Positions 8,120 through 15,501 of a DNA stretch of 64,000 nt are shown here, piece by piece. Each line of letters starts with the position of its first letter. The first letter of the stretch is position 1. The notes under the pieces are model-generated. The model worked only from the letters and a program-made list of their open reading frames with translations, was not told where the DNA came from and ran no database searches. Origin of the DNA: JAHECQ01 sp047638695 (lineage in GTDB: Bacteria; Actinomycetota; Acidimicrobiia; Acidimicrobiales; SZUA-35); NCBI GenBank assembly GCA_047638695.1, contig JBLINY010000007.1, positions 1-64,000 on the forward strand, given 5' to 3'. Position numbers and translations under genes: made by a program.

Positions 8120-8581
8120 ATGCTCGATGTTGGTATCGATGCCCCCGACTTCACCGCTGATGACCAAAACGGGTCGCCAGTGACATTGTCGGAGGAACAG
8201 GGAAACTGGGTACTGCTCTGGTGGTATCCCAAAGCAGACACCCCTGGTTGAACGCTTCAAGGAGAGGGTCTGCGTGATCAGGCCCCGAAGTTTGTTGAAG
8301 CAGGTTGCACCGTGCTCGGAATTTCGTTCGACGTCGCAGCCGACAACCTGGCCTTCGCCGAAAAGCTCGATTTTCCGTTCCGGCTGCTGGCCGATCCACA
8401 AAAGGTTGCCGGCGCCGCTTACCAGGTGCTGCGAGATCCCGACGATAAGTTCGCCAACTTCTCGCAGCGACATAGCTACTTGATCGATCCCGGCGGCAAG
8501 ATCGCCAAGGCGTACGAGGTCGCCGACCCCTCGGCACATGCTCTTGAGGTTATGGCCGATCTGGCCACTCTCAAGGCCTGA
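8120..8581 (+). CDS. Peroxiredoxin (Bcp/AhpC-like), probable selenoprotein with Sec44 encoded by TGA
   Basis: ATG 8120 follows a clear AGGAGG (8110-8115). The frame reads MLDVGIDAPDFTADDQNGS, then WWYPKADTPG, TGA (8249-8251), TLQGEGLRDQ and on to TGA 8581 without another stop, 153 codons. Peroxiredoxins have a conserved Thr-x-x-Cys at this point (TPGC-T), so TGA replaces exactly the peroxidatic cysteine. The sequence on both sides is well conserved in family terms, which argues against decay. No resolving cysteine follows at +5, suggesting a 1-Cys type. It would reduce hydroperoxides. Selenocysteine insertion is an inference; no sel genes are in the window. Confidence 0.75.
8243..8282 (+). 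promoter_or_regulatory. Candidate bacterial SECIS stem-loop at the in-frame TGA
   Basis: The bases around TGA 8249-8251 can fold as 8243-8249 with 8276-8282 (seven pairs including two G-U), a bulged GA belonging to the TGA, then ACGC 8252-8255 with GCGT 8272-8275, closing a 16-nt loop. The loop holds a GU (8268-8269) 17-18 nt after the TGA, inside the distance usual for SelB-binding hairpins. The apical GGGTCT resembles the loop of the E. coli formate dehydrogenase element. The folding was done by eye. Confidence 0.55.
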
Positions 8582-8662
8582 AACAGACCTAAGGATTGGG
8601 TGGTCAGATCGATCGTTGCGATCGATCTGGCCAGCCGCTCTGGTTTGCAGCATGCTTGCCCG

Positions 8663-9445
8663 ATGGAAACCATTGGGGACATCACTGTCGAAATCGGCGA
8701 CGACCACGTTGCCGTCGTCCAGAACAATCGCGGGCCGAACAATTTCTTCAGCCTCCGCATGCTGTTCGATTTGAAGAAAGCCTTTGCTTACGCAGCCGAC
8801 AACGGCGGTCGAGCAATCCTTCTGTGCGCTGACGGCAAAAACTTCTGTGCGGGTGCCGACTTCAGCCCCGACGGTGCTCGCAACCAGCCCGACGACGCTG
8901 AGCTGGCCGGCCGCCATATCTACGATGAAGCCGTCGACCTGTTCAGCTGTCCGCTGCCCGTTGTCGCAGCGGTCCAAGGGGCCTCGGTGGGCGGTGGCCT
9001 CGGTCTGGCCTGCATGGCCGACTTCCGGGTCGGTGGACCATCCACCCGGATGACGGCCAACTTCGCTCGCCTCGGCTTCCACCAAGGGTTCGGGCTCAGC
9101 GTCACCCTTCCCGACATCCTCGGCAAACAAATGGCGATGGAGCTGCTCTACACCGGCCGGCGCATCAAGGGCGACACGGCCGGCGAAATCGGTCTACTCG
9201 ATCGGTACGTCGAGGATGACCAGATCAGAGCAGTCGCCCACGAGCTAGCGGCCGAGATCGCTGGATCGGCGCCACTGGCCGTTCGCTCGATCAAGAACAC
9301 GCTGCGAGGCCACCTGCCACGAGAGATTCGGGCAATCACCGACCACGAACTGGTCGAGCAGAACAAGCTGCAGCAAACAAGCGACTGGAAGGAAGGCGTG
9401 AAGGCAATGTCGGAACGCCGCGATCCCAACTTCACCGCCAGCTAA
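8663..9445 (+). CDS. Enoyl-CoA hydratase/isomerase family protein
   Basis: A 260-residue crotonase-fold protein. ATG 8663 (METIGDITVEIGDDHVAVV) is preferred over the frame open to 8600. The oxyanion-hole segments GKNFCAGADFS and GASVGGGLGLACMADF are present. The two glutamates that act in classical hydratases are not at their usual places: GGGLGL replaces the Glu-containing motif, and NFARLGFHQGFGLS replaces PE-x-x-LG. It therefore belongs to a divergent crotonase subgroup and the reaction is uncertain. The stop overlaps the convergent folate gene in CTAA. Confidence 0.83.
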   Translation: METIGDITVEIGDDHVAVVQNNRGPNNFFSLRMLFDLKKAFAYAADNGGRAILLCADGKNFCAGADFSPDGARNQPDDAELAGRHIYDEAVDLFSCPLPVVAAVQGASVGGGLGLACMADFRVGGPSTRMTANFARLGFHQGFGLSVTLPDILGKQMAMELLYTGRRIKGDTAGEIGLLDRYVEDDQIRAVAHELAAEIAGSAPLAVRSIKNTLRGHLPREIRAITDHELVEQNKLQQTSDWKEGVKAMSERRDPNFTAS

Positions 9446-10005
9446 ATCGGCATCACACCCGCCTCGCTTGCGAGGTGGGTCATTGCGATGTCGTGGGCGT
9501 CACGGGGGAGATTGGAAACAATGAACCCATCCGTGACGCCCACCTTCAGCACGCCTGGCCCTAGTCGGGCTAGGAAGCGGTCGTAGTAGCCGGCGCCGTG
9601 CCCGAGGCGGGTACCGCCCATGTCGAACGCCAGGCCGGGCACCAGCACCACACCGATGTCGCTGTCGTCGATCGTCGGTGCCGACTCCATCGGCTGCTCG
9701 AATCCGTAACGGTGCCGTTCGAGCTCGCTGGCTGACGGGTGCACGGTGAGGTCGAAGCCAAAGTCGGGCGTTCGGGTCAGCGCCATTCGCAGTCGGGACG
9801 AACCAGCCAGCAGCGGGCTGAGGTCGGGCTCGCCGGGCAGAGCCGAGTAAGCGACGACCCAGCCCCCAGGCCCCGACAGCGAACGAGCGAGGGTCTCCAA
9901 GAAGTGGCTGATCCCTCGGCCCACGCGAGCATGATCAATCGTGAGCCCCATCCGATTGGCCTTGGCCTTGATCCGCCACTGCTCCTTCGTTGGATCATCC
10001 TTCAT
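9442..10005 (-). CDS. 5-formyltetrahydrofolate cyclo-ligase
   Basis: A 187-residue enzyme that converts 5-formyl-THF to 5,10-methenyl-THF with ATP. Diagnostic motifs are VVLVPGLAFDMGGTRLGHG, GAGYYDRFLARLG and the C-terminal DAHDIAMTHLASEAGV. The N-terminal KEQWRIKAKANRMGL matches the substrate and ATP-binding helix region. Length is normal for the family. ATG 10005 is taken as the start. A 17-bp imperfect repeat lies directly upstream. Confidence 0.92.
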   Translation of the reverse strand: MKDDPTKEQWRIKAKANRMGLTIDHARVGRGISHFLETLARSLSGPGGWVVAYSALPGEPDLSPLLAGSSRLRMALTRTPDFGFDLTVHPSASELERHRYGFEQPMESAPTIDDSDIGVVLVPGLAFDMGGTRLGHGAGYYDRFLARLGPGVLKVGVTDGFIVSNLPRDAHDIAMTHLASEAGVMPI

Positions 10006-10006
10006 G

Positions 10007-10057
10007 CTTGATCGGCTTTCATGATTGATGCGCTTTCACGATTGATCGGCTCATCTG
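10007..10057. repeat. Three imperfect 17-bp tandem copies upstream of the folate gene
   Basis: Units begin at 10007, 10024 and 10041 and share the core TTGATCGGCTTTCA-G with substitutions. They lie immediately before the start codon of the minus-strand cyclo-ligase gene and would be in its 5' leader. Confidence 0.65.
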
Positions 10058-10132
10058 TGCCACGCCGTCACAGTACTCAGGCCGAGATCAACCCAATAGC
10101 GGATATCGGCCAACTGGATCTAGTGTTCGCCA

Positions 10133-11299
10133 ATGGGAACCACAGATGGAGCAACGCCGGTCCTGACTATTGCCGAGCGCATCGGTGACCTCGTCAGAAT
10201 TCCTAGCGTCAACCCAGGCCAAGCCGGGCCCAAATCTGGAGACGACGGCGAGCGGGCCATCTCGAGTTGGTTGGCCGATCAGGCTGACGCCCTTGGCGCT
10301 GAGGTGACGGTGGACGACATTCTCGACGGTCGTTCCAACGTCTACGCACGCTTCGAGGGCGAAACCGAGCGAGTAGTCACGGTCGATGTCCACCTCGACA
10401 CGGTCGGGGTCGAGCACATGACCGAAGATCCCTTCGACGGCCGGATCGAGAACGATCGGGTCTACGGACGAGGATCGGTCGATACCAAGGCCTCGTTGGC
10501 TCTTGTTCTGACGGTGTTGGGCGAGTTGAAGGCCGAGGGCCGACGCCCTCGACCGACCGTGAATGTCGTAGGAACGATCAGCGAGGAGATGGGCGGCCTC
10601 ATCGGTGCTTCCGGCTACCGAGATTGGCTACAAGCCAACGGCGACTCGATCGACCAACTGGTGGTCGCTGAGCCGACGAACTGTGCACCCGTCCACGGGC
10701 ACAAAGGAGGCCTCGGTTTAGAGGTGACCGTGCATGGTCACGCCGCTCATTCGTCCAAACCTCACCTCGGGCAGAATGCGATCAGCGCGGCCGCCCGAAT
10801 CATCTGCGCCGTCGACGCCGAACAAGAACGGCTGCAGCAGGCCGAAGCAACAACAGCAGTTGGGAACGGCACGGTCTCGGTGAACGAGGTCGAGGGCGGT
10901 CTGGCCCGCAACATCATCCCCGACTGCTGCACGCTCTATACCGGTCGCCGGATGGCACCGGGAGAAGACCCCGATCAAACTTTCGCTCAACTCAGCGATT
11001 TGATTCGCGGCGCAGCGGCGCCGCTCGAGGTGGCAATCGAGCTGGCCAACGGATTCGGTAGTGCCGCCTTCTATCAGGACCCAACGTGCGAGCTCATCGC
11101 AGGGCTCGCCCGATTGGCCGACGCTGCACCCGATGTAGCCAGCTACGGCAGCAACGCGCTGCGCTACGCCGAGGTGGCCTCTGAGATCGTCGTCTTCGGA
11201 CCGGGTTCGATCGATCAGGCCCATCAGGCCGTTGAGTGGATCGACCTCTCCGAAATTCAGCGAGCGACAGACATCTACCGTTCATGGCTGCGCTCCTAG
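10133..11299 (+). CDS. M20 family metallopeptidase/deacylase (ArgE/DapE-like)
   Basis: A 388-residue M20 dizinc amidohydrolase. Metal and catalytic motifs are visible: VDVHLDTVGVE (metal His, Asp), GRGSVDTKASLALVL (bridging Asp), SEEMGGLIG (catalytic Glu, metal Glu) and GPGSIDQAHQAVEWID (C-terminal metal His). The lid domain starts at GHKGGLGLEVTVHGHAAHSS. The substrate could be an N-acylated amino acid or a dipeptide. A second M20 enzyme at 32636 looks more like the genuine DapE. It stands alone on the plus strand. Confidence 0.85.
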   Translation: MGTTDGATPVLTIAERIGDLVRIPSVNPGQAGPKSGDDGERAISSWLADQADALGAEVTVDDILDGRSNVYARFEGETERVVTVDVHLDTVGVEHMTEDPFDGRIENDRVYGRGSVDTKASLALVLTVLGELKAEGRRPRPTVNVVGTISEEMGGLIGASGYRDWLQANGDSIDQLVVAEPTNCAPVHGHKGGLGLEVTVHGHAAHSSKPHLGQNAISAAARIICAVDAEQERLQQAEATTAVGNGTVSVNEVEGGLARNIIPDCCTLYTGRRMAPGEDPDQTFAQLSDLIRGAAAPLEVAIELANGFGSAAFYQDPTCELIAGLARLADAAPDVASYGSNALRYAEVASEIVVFGPGSIDQAHQAVEWIDLSEIQRATDIYRSWLRS

Positions 11300-11307
11300 C
11301 CCCGGGT

Positions 11308-11337
11308 TCAACCACTGTTGGTGGTTGGGTGAATCCA
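11308..11337. terminator. Possible terminator hairpin after the M20 gene
   Basis: CAACCAC and GTGGTTG form a 7-bp stem, extended by flanking TTCA/TGAA, shortly after the stop at 11299. There is no T-run, so intrinsic termination is uncertain. The rest of the 117-bp gap to 11417 shows nothing else. Confidence 0.3.
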
Positions 11338-11416
11338 CCCGTCATCACGAACCACTCGTCACGATTGACTAAACACGTGGAGTTGCCGGACCGCCCCCGG
11401 CAGCAGTGGGCAGTAA

Positions 11417-12118
11417 ATGGTTGATTCGTTCCTCAAAATGATGCGTGCGCCCAGGTTTGTCCTGGCCGTCTCGCTATCGACACTGTCCGCCGCGCTCGTT
11501 GCAAGCCCCCTCTTCTATCGGGCTTTGCAGGTGCGGTCGGGCGACATCGCCGCCATCGACGGCGCCGAGTTCAGTCAACAGCAGCGACCAACGACCTCCA
11601 GCGCCGACGTGGATGAAACCACAAGGGGCGATGCCGTCATCGCCGCCGATTCGATGCTCACGACCATCTCGAGCGCAGCAACCGTCGTCACCCGGTCAGC
11701 ACTGAATCCAACGTCCCCCTCCTCAACCGTCGCGGTTGAGACGCCACTACCAACCGAAGCCACGGAAACGACGCCGACCACCCCCAGCACCCCGGTTCCC
11801 GAGGCGAAGCCCACCACCGTCAGCACTGGACCGGGCCCAGAAGCCCCAACCACGCAGTACGAGGGCCCGACGAAGTCGCTAGCGCCGGAGGGCGGCCCCA
11901 CTCTCACGATTCCGCCGTCTTCAACGCCTGACAGCCTCGGATCGACGACCGACACCGCCCCGGATGACTCCTCAACCTCGACGACGACATCCATCCCAGA
12001 TCCCTTCGATCCTGACACCACCACGACCGTCGATCCCGGCGGCACAACGACAACCACGGTCGACCCCGCAGCGCCCCCGGTCACGAAGCCTGATAACGCC
12101 CGCTTCGAAGCCGAGTAA
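11417..12118 (+). CDS. Secreted or membrane-anchored Thr/Pro/Ser-rich protein
   Basis: A 233-residue protein with one N-terminal hydrophobic segment (FVLAVSLSTLSAALVASPLF), which is a signal peptide or anchor. From about residue 50 it is low-complexity, dominated by Thr, Ser, Pro and acidic residues (TTTTTVDP-type runs). No globular domain is seen. Such mucin-like regions in actinobacteria are usually exported and may be O-glycosylated. Function unknown. ATG 11417 is the only sensible start. Confidence 0.65.
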   Translation: MVDSFLKMMRAPRFVLAVSLSTLSAALVASPLFYRALQVRSGDIAAIDGAEFSQQQRPTTSSADVDETTRGDAVIAADSMLTTISSAATVVTRSALNPTSPSSTVAVETPLPTEATETTPTTPSTPVPEAKPTTVSTGPGPEAPTTQYEGPTKSLAPEGGPTLTIPPSSTPDSLGSTTDTAPDDSSTSTTTSIPDPFDPDTTTTVDPGGTTTTTVDPAAPPVTKPDNARFEAE

Positions 12119-12128
12119 CGAAACTGGA

Positions 12129-12157
12129 AGCCGAGAGGGCGCACCCTCCCAGCGGCT
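12129..12157. terminator. Bidirectional hairpin between convergent genes
   Basis: AGCCG (12129-12133) pairs with CGGCT (12153-12157), and GAGGG (12135-12139) with CCCTC (12144-12148). It lies between the ends of the Thr-rich gene and the convergent SDR gene. No clear T-run, so confidence is moderate. Confidence 0.45.
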
Positions 12158-12190
12158 ACGGATCGTTCGTCAACGAGACCAGCCAGCTAC

Positions 12191-12895
12191 CTAGGAAACC
12201 AACCAGCCACCGTCGACGTCCACCGTCGTGCCGGTGACAAAGTTGTTCTGGACCAAGAACACGACGGCCTGGGCTACCTCGTCTGCGGTGCCGGGACGAG
12301 CGATCACATGCTCCGCGGTGCTACTGGCATAGGCCTTGGTCCGGGCCTCGCCCTCGAGCGGATTGATCGGAGTATCGATCATCCCCGGGCTAACAACGTT
12401 GAGGCGTTTTGGAGCAATCTCGGGTGCAACGGCCCGAACCATCTGCTCGACTGCAGCGCCAACCGAGCTCAGTGACGTCTGACCGGGCTTTGGCTTGCGA
12501 GCTGGCGAGCCGCTCACCAACACGATCGAGCCGTCATCGCTGAGATGGTGGGTGCCGTAGCGCACCACATTGGCGTAGCCCCATAGCTTGTCGAATGAGC
12601 CCTGATAGCCGTCCATATCCATCTCGATGAAGGGCCCGATCGACCGGCCTCCGCCGGTAGCGGAGCTGACCAAGATGTCGATGGGGGCGTGAGCCGCCAA
12701 TAGTGCGTCAATGGCGGCACGGTCGAGGACGTCACACGCCTCGGCTGCCACCCCATCGGGTAACTCGCCTGCCTTATCGGGATTACGACTGACGACGACT
12801 ACTTCAGCCCCCAAGGCAGCCAGCTGCTTGGCCGCAGCCAATCCAATGCCCGACGTTCCGCCGAAGACGACGGCTTTCTTTCCTGCGATGTCCAT
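12191..12895 (-). CDS. SDR-family protein lacking the catalytic Tyr-x-x-x-Lys
   Basis: About 234 residues from ATG 12895; a TTG at 12913 would add six residues. The Rossmann start AVVFGGTSGIGLAAAKQLA and the C-terminal NNFVTGTTVDVDGGW are typical SDR features, as is LVSSATGGG in place of NNAG. After the serine (IVLVSGS) the active-site Tyr-x-x-x-Lys should appear; instead the sequence is LSSVGAAVEQMVRAV. The protein is therefore an atypical SDR, perhaps catalytically different or a binding protein. Confidence 0.78.
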   Translation of the reverse strand: MDIAGKKAVVFGGTSGIGLAAAKQLAALGAEVVVVSRNPDKAGELPDGVAAEACDVLDRAAIDALLAAHAPIDILVSSATGGGRSIGPFIEMDMDGYQGSFDKLWGYANVVRYGTHHLSDDGSIVLVSGSPARKPKPGQTSLSSVGAAVEQMVRAVAPEIAPKRLNVVSPGMIDTPINPLEGEARTKAYASSTAEHVIARPGTADEVAQAVVFLVQNNFVTGTTVDVDGGWLVS

Positions 12896-12925
12896 CTTCC
12901 ATGCATAGTCCAACCACCGAGCGAC

Positions 12926-13570
12926 TTAGTCCTCGACGAGCGCAAACTTGGAACTGGCGTCAGTGGTCGAAGGGTCGAAGACCGTCCATACCTGACCGCG
13001 AGCTGCCACAGGCTCGCCGCTGCCGCAATCGATCGCCTGATAGAAATCGAGAGCGGGTGGCCAGGCGTGCACCCCGGCGGGGTCCAGTGATGGATCTGCC
13101 AGGGTGAAACACGGCCATGTTTCGGCTGTGGAGGTCACGCAGTCCTCGTCTGTTCCAAACGATGTGCACTCGAACGAGCCGCCGTCGACCTGCTGCGGTG
13201 CGCTGAGCAGAGGCAGGCCGCAAAGCTCGAAGGTCAACCGGTCAAGTTCGCCGGCATGGGAAATCCAGCTATCACGACTGGTGGGTTCGGCGTTCGCTTG
13301 CAGAAACTGTTCCCATGCATCAGCCGCATCGGGATCGACCTTATGGAGGCTCGACCGTAGCTCGGCCAGCCAGGCAGGATCAGCGGTCGCAAGGTCGGCG
13401 CCCTCCTCGTCGAGCAAGAGTTTCGCGTAGGTACCGCACGCCGACGGGTCAACAGAATCAACAGGAACACCAGCAGTCGCCGGCTCGGCCGCCGCGATCT
13501 CTTGCTGCCCCTGCCCGCAGGACGATGCGAACAAAGCGAGCGTCAACATGATCATCGAGGCGAGTCTCAT
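12926..13570 (-). CDS. Lipoprotein of unknown function
   Basis: A 214-residue protein with signal peptide MRLASMIMLTLALF and lipobox ASSC, then GQGQQE. The mature part is acidic with about seven cysteines (SACGTY, LCGLPL, FECTSF, EDCVTS, WPCFTL, IDCGSG), which may pair as disulfides outside the cell. No known domain recognised. It lies 30 bp upstream of the SDR gene on the same strand and may be cotranscribed. The 162 bp upstream hold only its promoter region and the palindrome at 13705. Confidence 0.65.
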   Translation of the reverse strand: MRLASMIMLTLALFASSCGQGQQEIAAAEPATAGVPVDSVDPSACGTYAKLLLDEEGADLATADPAWLAELRSSLHKVDPDAADAWEQFLQANAEPTSRDSWISHAGELDRLTFELCGLPLLSAPQQVDGGSFECTSFGTDEDCVTSTAETWPCFTLADPSLDPAGVHAWPPALDFYQAIDCGSGEPVAARGQVWTVFDPSTTDASSKFALVED

Positions 13571-13704
13571 TACCTTGTGATCGACGTCGGCAGGCCGCCA
13601 CTTGAGGCCGGTAGAAATTCCCGACAGAGCAGCGAAACGAAACGCCGAACCCGTCGACCGAAGGCGAAGAAAGGCACTTAGGTCGACCCCTCGGTCCGTC
13701 GATG

Positions 13705-13728
13705 CCTGACGTAGGAATCAACGTCAGG
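13705..13728. promoter_or_regulatory. Perfect 8-bp inverted repeat overlapping a ribosome binding site
   Basis: CCTGACGT (13705-13712) and ACGTCAGG (13721-13728) form a perfect inverted repeat with an 8-nt spacer. The right arm runs into AGGGG, the only Shine-Dalgarno-like sequence before ATG 13733. It could be an operator or a hairpin that hides the ribosome binding site. Confidence 0.5.
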
Positions 13729-13732
13729 GGCT

Positions 13733-15352
13733 ATGCAAATGTGGGTTGGAGGGACGAGACGCAAGATAGTTGGGGCCTTGCTCGCATTGACCGCTGCGAC
13801 CTTGGTCGCTGTTGGTACTCAGCCGCTCGAGCGGTCTCCGCAGGTGCTCGGACGAATGACCGACAATCCTGTCGCCGCCTACTATGCCGAGTTCGCTCCC
13901 ACAACCGAGTCGGTCGGTTGGACGGGTAGTCGGACGACATGTGAGCCAGGAACCATTCGTGCCGACTATCGCGAAGACGTGCTGGATCGGGTCAACTACT
14001 TCCGCGAGATAAGCGGCGTCGACCCGGTGACGACAAGCGCCGACCTCGATGCCAGCGCCCAGGCAGCGGCGATCATCCAATCACATCTCGACAAACCAAC
14101 CCACCTTCCCAGCCTGGGTTCCCGCTGCTTCAGCTCGGCGGGGGCCACCGGCTCAGCGCAGTCGCTTCTTCACCTCAACAGCGGACTTGGAGCGGTGGAC
14201 GAACTCATCCACGACTATGGAGACATCAACGACGACGTCGGGCACCGGGCCTGGCTGCTGGCGCCGGAACTGCGCCAGATCGGCATCGGCGAGATACCAG
14301 GCCCGGCAGAGACTGACGCCATGGCGATATAGGTCATGGCCCGCCACGACGCGGCAACCACAGGGTCATCGACCTATCCCTATGTGACGTGGCCGCCACC
14401 GGGCCTCATACCCGATGACCTGCTCCGGCCGGTCTACAACCGGTACGAGCTTCGGTGGAGTGCCCAGCGCAAGAATGCTGATCTCACCGGCGCTACGGTC
14501 ACGGTGCAACGATCTGGCGTGGTCGTTCCCACCGCGGTTACGTACCGAGCAGACCGAAGTCCTGGCCGAGCGGTGCCAGCCGATGTGATCTCCTGGACGG
14601 TCGACGAAGCCATCGTCGCCGGTGCAACCTACGAGGTCGTCATCGGCGGAGTCGTTGTCGAGGGTCAGTCTCAGCCGGAATGGGCATACCGCGTCGATGT
14701 CTTCGACACCGCAAGCTATGAGGAAACGGCCGAGGCAGGATTCGGCACGATCGTCGATCGAGTTTTCCTCGATTTCACCGGTGAGCCTCCTACGCCGAAT
14801 GAGCGCCGAATGTGGTCTGCCCAGATCCGCTCGGCTGGCGACCAAGCGCTCCTTGTTTCTGAACTCGCCACAAGTCCCGAGTTTGCATCCATCATGGTTA
14901 ACCGAATGTACCTCGACACGCTGGACCGCACCGGAGATTCTGTCGGGGTTGACTACTGGGTCGATCAAATTCGCTCAGGCATCCCGATTCGAACCGTGGC
15001 GGCCTCGTTCTACGGGTCGGCGGAGTACGTCTCGCGCTACGGAGGCGGCGACCACGAACTCTGGCTCGAGGATCTCTATGTGAAACTGCTCGACCGAGAA
15101 CCCGACGCAGCAGGCCTTGCCTACTGGGTCGACGAGACTGCCCGCATGTCCCCCTAACTGGTCGCTCGCCGCTTCTACCAATCCTCCGAGACTCGACAAA
15201 CACGAGTTGAGAACATGTACCGAACCCTCCTTGGAAGGCCACCCGACCGAGATGGACTCGCCTACTGGCCGAACCGGCTGAACAACACCGATGACATCGT
15301 GCTGACCATCCAGCTCGCCACCAGTAGCGAGTACCAATCACTCAGGCGCTAG
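13733..15352 (+). pseudogene. CAP (SCP-like) domain plus DUF4214 protein, broken by two in-frame stops
   Basis: One frame of 540 codons interrupted by TAG at 14330-14332 and TAA at 15155-15157. Segment one has a signal-like start and a CAP domain (VLDRVNYFREISGVDPV, then AQAAAIIQSH, then DINDDVGHRAWLLAPEL). After the first stop it continues VMARHDAATTGSSTYPYV, then a linker and DUF4214 repeats (LDRTGDSVGVDYWVDQI, LLDREPDAAGLAYWVDE). After the second stop it reads LVARRFYQSSETRQT, then LLGRPPDRDGLAYW. The same frame continues across both stops, so these are nonsense changes and not gene ends. Two different stop types exclude simple recoding. Confidence 0.8.
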
Positions 15353-15395
15353 CGGCGACGAACCCACCCCGCTTCAACGATGATCACAGAAACGC

Positions 15396-15427
15396 GAAAC
15401 ACCGCCGCCCAAGGGCGACGGTGTTTC
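15396..15427. terminator. Strong bidirectional terminator hairpin
   Basis: GAAACACCG (15396-15404) pairs with CGGTGTTTC (15419-15427), and CGCCC with GGGCG around an AA loop: 14 base pairs with two opposed single mismatched bases. It separates the convergent CAP/DUF4214 pseudogene and nrdJ. The TTTC/GAAA ends give short U-runs on both strands. Confidence 0.75.
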
Positions 15428-15501
15428 TGTGGAAACTCGATCCAGCTCGACTGAGACTTCGATGCGATTCACACCGAACCCTCGGTCACATCACGACAAC
15501 T

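Noticed and set aside
8579..8581. The terminal TGA of the peroxiredoxin as a second selenocysteine
   Set aside because: No conserved residue is expected there, the protein has reached family length and no hairpin follows.
14330..14332. Recoding of TAG as pyrrolysine in the CAP/DUF4214 gene
   Set aside because: A TAA also interrupts the same frame later, and CAP proteins have no pyrrolysine precedent.
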